A DNA stretch of 14,400 nt from the NCBI GenBank assembly GCA_964427825.1, contig CAYRUU010000025.1, positions 1-14,400 of the forward strand. The letters run 5' to 3'. The position numbers were made by a program, and so were the translations under genes. The notes under the pieces were generated by a model. It was given only the letters and a program-made list of their open reading frames with translations. It did no database searches and was not told the DNA's origin. Positions within the stretch are counted from its first letter, which is position 1. Each line of letters starts with the position of its first letter. This DNA is from GCA-2747515 sp964427825 (lineage in GTDB: Bacteria; Patescibacteriota; Minisyncoccia; Moranbacterales; GCA-2747515). Positions 7,983 through 14,280 of this stretch are shown piece by piece.

Positions 7983-8011
7983 AAAAAAGCCCCGCAAAAC
8001 GGAGCTTTTTT
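7983..8011 (-). terminator. Terminator after tRNA-Gly
   Basis: A 12-bp stem, A6GCCCCG (7983-7994) with CGGAGCT6 (8000-8011), has a 5-nt loop. Read on the minus strand the one irregular pair is a G-U wobble and the hairpin ends in U6. On the plus strand the same pair is a C-A mismatch. This shows it acts for minus-strand transcription, ending the oxidoreductase-tRNA transcript 5 nt past the tRNA. Confidence 0.85.
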
Positions 8012-8016
8012 TCTTG

Positions 8017-8089
8017 AGCGGGTGAAGGGAATCGAACCCTCATCCTCAGCTTGGAAGGCTGATATAATAAGCCACTATACGACACCCGC
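8017..8089 (-). tRNA. tRNA-Gly (anticodon UCC)
   Basis: The minus strand folds as a cloverleaf. The acceptor is GCGGGTG with CACCCGC, and the D-loop has the GG pair ('AGTGGC'). The anticodon stem TCAGC/GCTGA encloses loop CTTCCAA (anticodon TCC). The T-arm is GAGGG-TTCGATT-CCCTT. The discriminator is U73, usual for bacterial tRNA-Gly. The 3' CCA is not encoded (TCAAG follows), so a CCA-adding enzyme is needed; one is encoded at 12436-13893. The gene starts only 4 nt after the stop of the oxidoreductase and has no evident promoter of its own. Confidence 0.96.
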
Positions 8090-8093
8090 TACA

Positions 8094-8801
8094 TTAGCCG
8101 AAATTGTCAAAAATGATCCGCATCGCCGGCACATGCATCTGCGTCAGTACCTCGCGCATGGATATGATGAACTCTTTCGTACCAACAACATAATACATCG
8201 TATTATCCACATCGTCAACGTAGCGCGCAATCATCGCCGCGTCAATACGTCCGCGCTCCCCGTCCCATGTGCCCTCCTCGCGCGTCAACGTCGGCACATA
8301 CCGATAGTGCGCAAGCGGCACTGTGGCAAGATCGTGATGATAGGCGATCTCATTTTCATATTTATTGGAGTACAAAAGAACAAAGGAGCGCGTGCTGCGT
8401 GCTGCCACCTCATGCATCAACATACTGCGCGCGGGCGTAATACCCACACCCGCCACAATCAGCACTACCGGCGCGTGCGAATCCTCCGGCAACGCACAAT
8501 GCCCTAGTGGTCCCTTGACAACAATCTCCTCCCCCGGTTGCAAGGCTGCCATGTTTTTTTTGAAAGCGCTGTCGCTCAAGCGCATAAGAAACAGTAGATC
8601 ATCCTCCTCCGGTGCCGATGCGATGGACATGGCGCGTAACGTCGGACGCTCGTCGCGGTGCACGGGATTGGCAAAATCCAAAAACACATATTGCCCCGCG
8701 TGAAATGTGAAATCGGCGGGTTTGCGGAGAGTAAATTGCCATGCATTGTGCGCCACCTCCCGTTTTGTGCGTAGTGTTGTAGTATATACTGAAATTGCCA
8801 T
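8094..8801 (-). CDS. FAD/NAD(P)-binding oxidoreductase, ferredoxin-NADP reductase-like
   Basis: The product is 235 residues from the ATG at 8799-8801. The frame is open further upstream to 9137, but that part is antisense to the DUF4446 gene and of odd composition. The N-terminal FAD barrel contains 'HAGQYVFLDF' (34-43) and 'RAMSIAS' (56-62), a variant of the RxYSxxS flavin motif with Met in place of Tyr. The C-terminal nucleotide domain has 'AGVGITPARSM' (117-127), the usual GxGxTP turn, and 'YYVVGTKEFI' (203-212), where relatives have CGP. It ends FDNFG. No iron-sulfur or globin domain is attached, so it would pass electrons between NAD(P)H and an unknown partner. There is no Shine-Dalgarno site; an extended -10 (TGGTATAAAAT) lies 18 nt before the ATG. 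The tRNA-Gly gene follows after 4 nt and is probably on the same transcript. Confidence 0.85.
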   Translation of the reverse strand: MAISVYTTTLRTKREVAHNAWQFTLRKPADFTFHAGQYVFLDFANPVHRDERPTLRAMSIASAPEEDDLLFLMRLSDSAFKKNMAALQPGEEIVVKGPLGHCALPEDSHAPVVLIVAGVGITPARSMLMHEVAARSTRSFVLLYSNKYENEIAYHHDLATVPLAHYRYVPTLTREEGTWDGERGRIDAAMIARYVDDVDNTMYYVVGTKEFIISMREVLTQMHVPAMRIIFDNFG

Positions 8802-8812
8802 GAAAATAGTGT

Positions 8813-8829
8813 GTGGTATTTTATACCAC
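8813..8829. promoter_or_regulatory. Palindrome over the oxidoreductase -10 region
   Basis: GTGGTA (8813-8818) and TACCAC (8824-8829) flank TTTTA. On the minus strand it contains an extended -10 box, TGG TATAAA (8828-8820), 18 nt before the oxidoreductase ATG. No convincing -35 is seen. The symmetry would suit a repressor site overlapping the promoter. Confidence 0.35.
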
Positions 8830-8895
8830 GTATCATACCGTGTTTTTTCCGCGGGCGCAACGCCATCCTGCGCGGGCGATGTCGGCATTTTTGGC

Positions 8896-8924
8896 TTTAC
8901 AAGAGGATTTTTGTGTGGTAGGGT
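8896..8924 (+). promoter_or_regulatory. Possible promoter of the DUF4446-infB unit
   Basis: -35 TTTACA (8896-8901), a 17-nt spacer, then TGG TAGGGT (-10 at 8919-8924, a weak match with an extended TG). Transcription would begin about 7 nt before the ATG at 8938, giving a nearly leaderless message, which would explain the lack of a Shine-Dalgarno site. Confidence 0.35.
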
Positions 8925-8937
8925 GAAACTACGATTT

Positions 8938-9417
8938 ATGATGACATTTCTCACAACAACTGTCGGCATGATGATGGTTGGCGGCGCGGCTGTGCTCGCC
9001 ATTGTTGTGGCTTGTGCGGCATTGTGGGTCGCCCTGTCCAACAAACGCACTGTGCGCGCCCTGTGCGCCGGCGCACACGGCGCCGCGCTGGAAAACATCA
9101 TCATGCACACCAATGAAAAAGTGGCGGCATTTGACAACGATATTCAAGAACTCTTTACCATCTCCAATACTATCAACAAGCACGCCCACAAAAGCATCCA
9201 CCGCGTCGGTCTTGTCCGCTTCAATCCGTTTCGCGACTACAGCGGCAACCAAAGTTTCGCCCTGGCGCTTCTCAATAGTGGCGGCAACGGTGTGGTGATC
9301 TCTTCCATCCACACGCGCGAAGGCACCCGCGTCTATACCAAAGAAATCAAAAAACACGCGCCGGTCAACAACGAACTTACTGAGGAGGAAAAACAAGCCA
9401 TTGCCGTGGCGCAATAA
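8938..9417 (+). CDS. DUF4446 family membrane-anchored protein
   Basis: The product is 159 residues from ATG 8938 (a second ATG follows directly). The frame continues upstream to 8707, but that part is antisense to the oxidoreductase gene. Residues 8-31 form one strongly hydrophobic helix. A soluble domain follows that is typical of DUF4446: 'VGLVRFNPFRDYSGNQSFAL' (about 95-114), then 'GNGVVISSIHTREGTRVYTK' (about 121-140) and 'LTEEEKQAI' near the end. The function of the family is not established, and its members are common in Firmicutes and Patescibacteria. It lies 43 bp upstream of infB on the same strand and probably shares its transcript. Confidence 0.85.
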   Translation: MMTFLTTTVGMMMVGGAAVLAIVVACAALWVALSNKRTVRALCAGAHGAALENIIMHTNEKVAAFDNDIQELFTISNTINKHAHKSIHRVGLVRFNPFRDYSGNQSFALALLNSGGNGVVISSIHTREGTRVYTKEIKKHAPVNNELTEEEKQAIAVAQ

Positions 9418-9460
9418 TCCCCATCCGCATATTTCTATCATTTTTTAACGACACGATTCC

Positions 9461-11221
9461 ATGAGCGAAGAAAAAAAGATCATCTCCATCGGTACAGCTG
9501 TCAGCGTCAAAAAATTCTCCGACCTGATGCGCCTGCCCGTCACCACCGTCATCGCAGAGTTGATGAAAAACGGCATTATGGCAAACATCAATGAAGAGAT
9601 TGACTTTGACACGGCAAGCATCATTGCGGCAGATCTCGGTTTTGACGTGGCGGAAGACACAGAAATTGCCGACGATGAGACGCTCACATTGGAAAAACTT
9701 CTGGATATTTGCGCCAAGGAAAAGCAGTCCGATGTCAAATTGGAGCAGCGTCCGCCGATCGTAACCATCCTCGGTCATGTGGACCACGGTAAAACCACAC
9801 TCCTTGACACCATCCGCAAAGCGTCGGTTGCCACGGGAGAATTTGGTGGCATCACTCAACACATCAGCGCCTACCAAACCAAAAAACGCGGAAAAGTCAT
9901 CACGTTTATTGATACGCCCGGCCACGAAGCGTTTTCCGCCATGCGCGAGCGCGGCGTTTCCATCGCCGACATCGCCATTCTTGTCGTTGCCGCCGACGAC
10001 GGCGTACGCCCGCAAACCAAAGAAGTGATCGCCTATCTCAAGGACAAGAACATCCCCACCATTGTCGCCATCAACAAGATTGACAAGCCGACCGCCAACA
10101 CGATGCGCGTCAAGCAGGAGCTCGCCGATTTGGATATCGTGATTGAAGAGTGGGGAGGAAAAGTGATATGCAATGAGATCAGCGCAAAAAACAACATCGG
10201 CGTCGGTGACCTCTTGGACAGTGTTCTGCTGCTATCCGAAGTGGAAGAATTCACTGCAAATGAAAAACGTAATGGGCTTGCCGTTGTCTTGGAATCACAC
10301 AAAGATGAACAACAAGGCCCCGTCGCAACAATCGTCGTCAAAACCGGCACACTCAAAGTCGGACAGGACATTACTGCCGGCAAAACGTATGGACGCATTC
10401 GTCGCATGACCAACTATCGCGGTGAAGACATCACCATTGCCAAACCGTCCACACCGGCGACGATTTTCGGTCTTGTAGACACCGCCGAAACTAATGACAT
10501 CATCCAAGTTGCCGACGCCAAGCGCAGCGCACGCCTCAAATCGCGCGATGCCGCTCTGCGCGCTGGTGCGGCCGATAAAAACGTCAAAAGTATCAGCGAT
10601 AATATCCCCAAATACAACATCATCATCAAGTCCGACGTGCAAGGATCCATTGAAGCTATTGAACAAATCCTCGCCACCATCCCGCAGACGAAGGTCGCTG
10701 TGCAATTCATTGATACCGGCGTCGGCAATGTCACGGAATCCGATGTCAAGCGCGCACACAGCGCGGACGCCGTCGTGTACGGCTTTAACGTGACGGTAAG
10801 CCCCGTCGCCAAGCGCATGACGGAAGATACTGGCGTCACCATCAAAACCTACAAGGTGATCTATGATCTTGTAGACGACATCCAGAAAAAACTCCTCTCC
10901 ATGCTACCAGATGAAATCGTGCGCACGGACGTCGGCACATTGGAAGTTTTGGGCGTTTTCCGCACGGAAAAAGACAAGATGATTGTGGGCGGGCGCGTCA
11001 CGCACGGCAAGGTTGTGGCGAAAGATGCCAAGATTGATATCTATCGCAAAGACGCACTCATCGGCAGCGGCACACTTCTCAATCTGCAACACAATAAGGT
11101 GGATATTGACGAAGTGAAGAAAGGTCAGGAGTGCGGCATCACTTTTGGCGGTACCACCAAAATCAAAGTCGGTGACACGTTCAACATCTATACGGAAGTA
11201 ATGGAAGAGAAGACGTTGTAG
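9461..11221 (+). CDS. infB: Translation initiation factor IF-2 (short form)
   Basis: IF-2 is the GTPase that brings fMet-tRNA to the 30S subunit and promotes subunit joining. All five G motifs are intact: GHVDHGKT (105-112), GGITQHI (129-135), DTPGHEAF (151-158), NKID (205-208) and SAK (241-243). Upstream lies one N2-type domain ('VSVKKFSDLMRLPVTTVIAE', about 14-33). Downstream are the second beta barrel, domain C1 ('PKYNIIIKSDVQGSIEAIEQ') and the tRNA-binding C2 barrel ('LEVLGVFRTEKDKMIVGGRV'). At 586 residues it lacks the long charged N-terminal extension of proteobacterial IF-2 (about 890), as is usual in reduced genomes. No Shine-Dalgarno site precedes the ATG (upstream TTAACGACACGATTCC). 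It follows the DUF4446 gene by 43 bp. Only a weak AT hairpin (TGTTA/TAACA near 11296-11315) with CTTTTT follows, so termination here is unclear. Confidence 0.97.
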   Translation: MSEEKKIISIGTAVSVKKFSDLMRLPVTTVIAELMKNGIMANINEEIDFDTASIIAADLGFDVAEDTEIADDETLTLEKLLDICAKEKQSDVKLEQRPPIVTILGHVDHGKTTLLDTIRKASVATGEFGGITQHISAYQTKKRGKVITFIDTPGHEAFSAMRERGVSIADIAILVVAADDGVRPQTKEVIAYLKDKNIPTIVAINKIDKPTANTMRVKQELADLDIVIEEWGGKVICNEISAKNNIGVGDLLDSVLLLSEVEEFTANEKRNGLAVVLESHKDEQQGPVATIVVKTGTLKVGQDITAGKTYGRIRRMTNYRGEDITIAKPSTPATIFGLVDTAETNDIIQVADAKRSARLKSRDAALRAGAADKNVKSISDNIPKYNIIIKSDVQGSIEAIEQILATIPQTKVAVQFIDTGVGNVTESDVKRAHSADAVVYGFNVTVSPVAKRMTEDTGVTIKTYKVIYDLVDDIQKKLLSMLPDEIVRTDVGTLEVLGVFRTEKDKMIVGGRVTHGKVVAKDAKIDIYRKDALIGSGTLLNLQHNKVDIDEVKKGQECGITFGGTTKIKVGDTFNIYTEVMEEKTL

Positions 11222-11345
11222 AAAATACTTTTTCTCATTTATTAAGAGAAAGATGTGCCACCGCGCCATGGTTAACGAATTTTTTGCTTCATTGTTAGAT
11301 ATTTTAACACTTTTTAAGTACTACCGCTATCTAGACCATTTTATT

Positions 11346-12242
11346 TTACTGAAATAGTGCCGTGCTGACATATTTTTCCGCACGGTCGGGAAAGATGACA
11401 ACAATGCGCCCACGACGAATCTTTTGTGCAATGGCGCGCGCAGCAACCAACGCCGCACCGCTACTCATACCGGCGGAAATACCCTCCGTCCGCATGATGG
11501 AGCGCGCCGCGGCAAACGCATCTTCCGATTCCACCATCACACGTTCATCCACAAGTGACGCGTCGTAAATTGCCGGCACAAGCGCCTCCTCCAAATTCTT
11601 AAGTCCTTGGATATAGTGTCCCTTGACGGGGTGCGCTTCCACGATTTTGATCGTTGGATCATGCTTCTTTAGCCCACGCCCGATGCCCATCATGGTGCCC
11701 GATGTGCCGAGTGCGCAGACGAGATAGTCAATCTTCCCCTCCATTTGCCGCCAAATCTCTTGCGCCGTCCCTTTTTCATGGGCACGCGGATTGTAGTCAT
11801 TGGAAAATTGATCGGGATAAAAATACCGTGCTGGATGCCGTGCGACGAGGCGCCGAACTTTGCGAATAGCGCCATCGGTGCCCTGTGTGCCGTCGGTCAG
11901 CACAATGTTCGCACCGTAGGCACGAATCAATTTTTGTCGCTCCACGGACACGGCGGCACTCATAACGATTGTCACCTTATACCCTTTGACGGCGCCAATC
12001 ATCGCCAAGGCGATACCGGTATTGCCGGATGTCGCTTCAATGATCGTGGTGTTGTGCGTGAGTGCGCCAGTGCGCTCACCATGCGTAATCATTGCCAATG
12101 CGATGCGGTCTTTGATGGATCCGCCGGGGTTGCCCCCTTCCACTTTCGCAAAAACGTGTACACGTGACGCCTGCGACACAACGCTGCGGATGCGCACCAT
12201 CGGCGTGTTGCCGATCATACCGATACTATTTTTGTGAATCAT
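11346..12242 (-). CDS. cysK: Cysteine synthase (O-acetylserine sulfhydrylase type)
   Basis: This PLP enzyme makes cysteine from O-acetylserine (or a related activated serine) and sulfide. The product is 298 residues from the ATG at 12240-12242, which is followed at once by the conserved start 'NSIGMIGNTPMVRI'. The PLP lysine is K44 in 'GGSIKDR'. The substrate loop is TSGNTG (71-76), the phosphate-binding loop GTSGT (179-183), and the C-terminal motifs are 'SAGMSSGA' and 'FPDRAEKYVST'. A cystathionine beta-synthase-type activity cannot be excluded by sequence. The frame is open upstream to 12347, but that region is the attenuator leader, so a longer start would be a mis-call. There is no Shine-Dalgarno site. 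Expression is probably controlled by the upstream polycysteine leader and terminator. It converges on infB. Confidence 0.88.
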   Translation of the reverse strand: MIHKNSIGMIGNTPMVRIRSVVSQASRVHVFAKVEGGNPGGSIKDRIALAMITHGERTGALTHNTTIIEATSGNTGIALAMIGAVKGYKVTIVMSAAVSVERQKLIRAYGANIVLTDGTQGTDGAIRKVRRLVARHPARYFYPDQFSNDYNPRAHEKGTAQEIWRQMEGKIDYLVCALGTSGTMMGIGRGLKKHDPTIKIVEAHPVKGHYIQGLKNLEEALVPAIYDASLVDERVMVESEDAFAAARSIMRTEGISAGMSSGAALVAARAIAQKIRRGRIVVIFPDRAEKYVSTALFQ

Positions 12243-12255
12243 AGTATGTGTTAGT

Positions 12256-12290
12256 GAAAAAACAAGAAACTCCCGCAAGAGACGAGAGTT
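12256..12290 (-). terminator. Intrinsic terminator (attenuator 3:4 hairpin) ahead of cysK
   Basis: On the minus strand AACTCTCG (complement of 12283-12290) pairs with CGGGAGTT (12268-12275), 8 bp with one G-U and a 7-nt loop. The T-rich tract TCTTGTTTTTTC (12267-12256) follows. The U-tract ends 13 nt before the cysK ATG, so termination here would prevent cysK transcription. Confidence 0.75.
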
Positions 12291-12334
12291 GCCATACACT
12301 ATACACTGCCAAAGACAACTCTTACAACGAGTTG
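12268..12334 (-). promoter_or_regulatory. Cysteine-responsive transcription attenuator of cysK
   Basis: There are four pairing segments on the cysK strand: 1, CAACTC (12334-12329); 2, GAGTTGTC (12321-12314); 3, GGCAACTC (12293-12286); 4, GGGAGTT (12274-12268). Segments 1:2 form a 6-bp hairpin whose loop holds the leader stop codon, and 3:4 form the terminator. Segments 2:3 pair over 8 bp (one G-U) as antiterminator and exclude 3:4. A ribosome stalled at the Cys codons would cover segment 1 and free 2 to pair with 3, allowing cysK. A ribosome reaching the UAA covers segment 2, so 3:4 forms. This is the trp-type logic, inferred from pairing alone. Confidence 0.7.
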
Positions 12335-12369
12335 CAACAGCACGCATATTGTGTGACCCATGTGATCAT
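12322..12369 (-). CDS. Polycysteine leader peptide of the cysK attenuator
   Basis: A 15-codon frame, MITWVTQYACCCNSL then TAA, runs from the ATG at 12367-12369. Codons 10-12 are TGC TGT TGC. The third Cys codon is directly followed by the first pairing segment (CAACTC), and the stop codon lies in the loop of the first hairpin, the placement seen in amino-acid attenuators. No Shine-Dalgarno site precedes it, but an extended -10 box ends 8 nt before the ATG, so the transcript probably begins at or next to the start codon (leaderless). The peptide itself probably has no function beyond its translation rate. Leaderless polycysteine ORFs acting this way are known from mycobacteria. Confidence 0.7.
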   Translation of the reverse strand: MITWVTQYACCCNSL

Positions 12370-12377
12370 ATGATCGC

Positions 12378-12406
12378 ATCATAGCACAGATGCATCTCTG
12401 GTACAA
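12378..12406 (-). promoter_or_regulatory. Promoter of the cysK leader transcript
   Basis: On the minus strand, -35 TTGTAC (12406-12401), a 17-nt spacer, then extended -10 TGC TATGAT (-10 at 12383-12378, 5 of 6 to consensus). The gap from -10 to the leader ATG is 8 nt, placing the start of transcription at or next to that ATG. The -35 overlaps the upstream region of the divergent CCA-adding enzyme gene. Confidence 0.6.
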
Positions 12407-12416
12407 ATAGCCCTTT

Positions 12417-12429
12417 TACGCTAGGATAA
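12417..12429 (+). promoter_or_regulatory. Possible -10 region of the CCA-adding enzyme gene
   Basis: TACGCTAGGATAATAATAT precedes the ATG at 12436. TAGGAT or the overlapping GATAAT could be the -10, ending 8 or 5 nt before the ATG. No clear -35 is seen. AGGA here could also act as a weak Shine-Dalgarno site, so a leaderless message is possible but not shown. Confidence 0.3.
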
Positions 12430-12435
12430 TAATAT

Positions 12436-13893
12436 ATGATTGAGAAAATTCCTCACGAAGTACGCACCGTGCTCACGGCGTTTGTCAATGCTGGTTTTGA
12501 CGTGTTTGTTGTGGGCGGGTGCGTGCGCGATCTACTAGTGGATCGTACGCCTCACGACTGGGATGTTGCCACAAGTGCGCACCCCGCGCAAATCCAAGAA
12601 CTCTTTCCCGACAGCTTCTATGAAAACGACTTTGGCACAGTTGGTATCAAAGTTGCGCCATTCCTCTCCACCGGAAAATCCGATCGCGAACACGACGTTA
12701 TTGAAGCCACCACATTTCGTACAGAATCCACCTACTCCGACAAGCGCCATCCCGATGCGGTGCGCTTTGCCAACACAATCGCCGAAGATCTCTCGCGGCG
12801 CGACTTCACCATCAACGCCATCGCCATTGCCCCCGACGGTACGCTTATTGACCCGTTCAATGGGCAAAACGACCTGGCGACGCGATGCCTGCGTACCGTA
12901 GGTGATCCATACGAGCGTTTCAACGAAGATGCTTTGCGCATGATGCGCGCCGTCCGCTTTGCTTCGCGTTTTGGCTTCACTATTGAAGATGCCACGTTGC
13001 GCGCTATCACAGCATGTCACGACTTGATTACGCATGTCTCCATAGAACGTATTCGCGATGAATTTTCCAAAATCGTGTTGAGTAAAAATCCGCGCTACGG
13101 CATCCAAACGCTGCACGATACCGGTCTCCTCGGGCATTTTTTACCGGAATTGGAAGACGGCATCGGCGTGGCGCAAAACCACCACCACACCCTGACGGTC
13201 TGGGAACACAATCTTTCCGCATTGCAAGAGTGTCCAAGTGAAAAACTTGACGTGCGCCTTGCTGCACTCTTTCACGACATTGGCAAACCGGCATCCAAAC
13301 GCGGTACGGGACGCAATGCGACATTTCATAACCACGAATACATCAGCGCGCGCATGACAAAAAACATCCTCCGCCGACTCCGCTATCCTTCTCATGTAAT
13401 TGAACGCACAACGCTCTTAGTGCGCAATCATATGTTCTACTACAGTGTGGACGATGTGACGGAAGCCGCTGTGCGTCGCCTCATTGCCAAGGTTGGTTTG
13501 GAAAACATGAAAGACTTGATGGACGTCCGCATCGGCGACCGTATAGGCTCCGGCACCAAAAAAGCCAAACCATATAAACTGCGCCACTTTGAGTACATGG
13601 TGGACAAAGTGTCTCATGACCCCGTCAGCGTCAAAATGCTCGCATTGGATGGAACGATGATGATTGATGATCTTGGTTTTACACCCGGACCGCAGATCGG
13701 TGCTATTTTGGATGTGCTCCTTGCGGAAGTTATTGAAGACCCGACACACAACACCTATGACACCCTTGCCAAACGTGCACGTGCACTCAAGGATGAAGAT
13801 CTTGCCACACTGCGCGCCCTGGCGCAAGAACGTATCGCGGAAAAGCGCGCTGATGACGACACGGCATTCAAGAAAAAACACTTTGTCGCCTAA
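12436..13893 (+). CDS. cca: CCA-adding enzyme / poly(A) polymerase family nucleotidyltransferase with HD domain
   Basis: This 485-residue class II nucleotidyltransferase would add or repair the CCA end of tRNAs. The catalytic head has GGCVRD (27-32) and the metal-binding DWD (41-43), followed by 'RRDFTINAIA' (121-130) for ribose and base recognition. The neck has 'EDALRMMRAVRFASRFGF' (164-181) and 'RIRDEF' (205-210). A C-terminal HD phosphohydrolase domain follows, with 'LFHDIGKP' (HD at 280-281) and 'HNHEYIS' (298-304), as in enzymes that also remove 2',3'-cyclic phosphate. Poly(A) polymerase (pcnB) belongs to the same family, and the distinction is not secure by eye. A CCA-adding role fits the window because its tRNA-Gly gene lacks CCA. 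The gene is divergent from cysK, sharing a 194-bp control region with it. Confidence 0.9.
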   Translation: MIEKIPHEVRTVLTAFVNAGFDVFVVGGCVRDLLVDRTPHDWDVATSAHPAQIQELFPDSFYENDFGTVGIKVAPFLSTGKSDREHDVIEATTFRTESTYSDKRHPDAVRFANTIAEDLSRRDFTINAIAIAPDGTLIDPFNGQNDLATRCLRTVGDPYERFNEDALRMMRAVRFASRFGFTIEDATLRAITACHDLITHVSIERIRDEFSKIVLSKNPRYGIQTLHDTGLLGHFLPELEDGIGVAQNHHHTLTVWEHNLSALQECPSEKLDVRLAALFHDIGKPASKRGTGRNATFHNHEYISARMTKNILRRLRYPSHVIERTTLLVRNHMFYYSVDDVTEAAVRRLIAKVGLENMKDLMDVRIGDRIGSGTKKAKPYKLRHFEYMVDKVSHDPVSVKMLALDGTMMIDDLGFTPGPQIGAILDVLLAEVIEDPTHNTYDTLAKRARALKDEDLATLRALAQERIAEKRADDDTAFKKKHFVA

Positions 13894-13942
13894 ACATATC
13901 ATGCGCACGCCATCGTATATGACAACCATGTATTTGTAATGC

Positions 13943-14248
13943 ATGACACCCATGAAATTCATCATTCCCAACATGACCACAAACCCCACCGTCGCGTTGC
14001 GTCGCGCCGGCTACACATTTCAGCACACCACAGAGCAAGGTGAGATGAGCTTTGTGCGCATCATGGCGCGCAGCGGCTATCCGCGCTTTCATATCTATGC
14101 CACCATGCACGAACGCGACCTACATATCAGCTTTCACATCGATCAGAAAAAACACACTTATGGCGACGATACACGTCACCATGGAGAATATGAGGAGTCT
14201 CCGACATTAGACGCTGAGGCAAAACGCATCAAAGGTGTCGTCTACTAG
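13943..14248 (+). CDS. Conserved hypothetical protein (about 100 aa)
   Basis: The frame encodes 101 residues from ATG 13943 or 98 from the ATG at 13952 (MKFIIPNMTTNPTVALRRAG), which looks the more natural start; neither has a Shine-Dalgarno site. Central features are 'RRAGYTFQ', 'GEMSFVRIMARSGYPRFHIY' and 'HIDQKKHTYG..TRHHGEYE', an alternation of beta-like stretches with many His and Arg. I recall similar small proteins from Patescibacteria, but know of no function. It follows the CCA-adding enzyme by 49 bp on the same strand and may share its transcript. Confidence 0.7.
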   Translation: MTPMKFIIPNMTTNPTVALRRAGYTFQHTTEQGEMSFVRIMARSGYPRFHIYATMHERDLHISFHIDQKKHTYGDDTRHHGEYEESPTLDAEAKRIKGVVY

Positions 14249-14280
14249 CAGCTTATACGCTTCTTTCACACGTAACATAA

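Noticed and set aside
8707..8937. Upstream extension of the DUF4446 frame and, on the other strand, extension of the oxidoreductase frame to 9137.
   Set aside because: Each extension is antisense to the other gene's coding or promoter region. Family-like sequence begins only at the ATGs at 8938 and 8801.
9377..11269. Several long minus-strand frames across infB and similar antisense frames across the CCA-adding enzyme gene.
   Set aside because: They mirror codon positions of well-identified plus-strand genes and show no recognisable protein features.
11222..11345. Terminator between infB and cysK.
   Set aside because: Only weak AT-rich pairings are present (TTTCTC/GAGAAA, TGTTA/TAACA). None has both a solid stem and a good T-tract, so I did not list one.
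12299..12361. An alternative leader frame starting ATG GGT and rich in Leu and Val (20 codons, stop TAG at 12299), which would suggest branched-chain amino acid control of the downstream gene.
   Set aside because: The gene behind it is a cysteine synthase. Its ATG has no ribosome site, while the Cys frame starts where transcription should begin, and its stop does not sit between segments 1 and 2 as attenuation requires. Comparative data could reopen this.
3711..13893. Possible reassignment of TGA to glycine as in Gracilibacteria and Absconditabacteria.
   Set aside because: The large genes contain no in-frame TGA at all, which would be very unlikely if TGA were a sense codon. Standard code fits.
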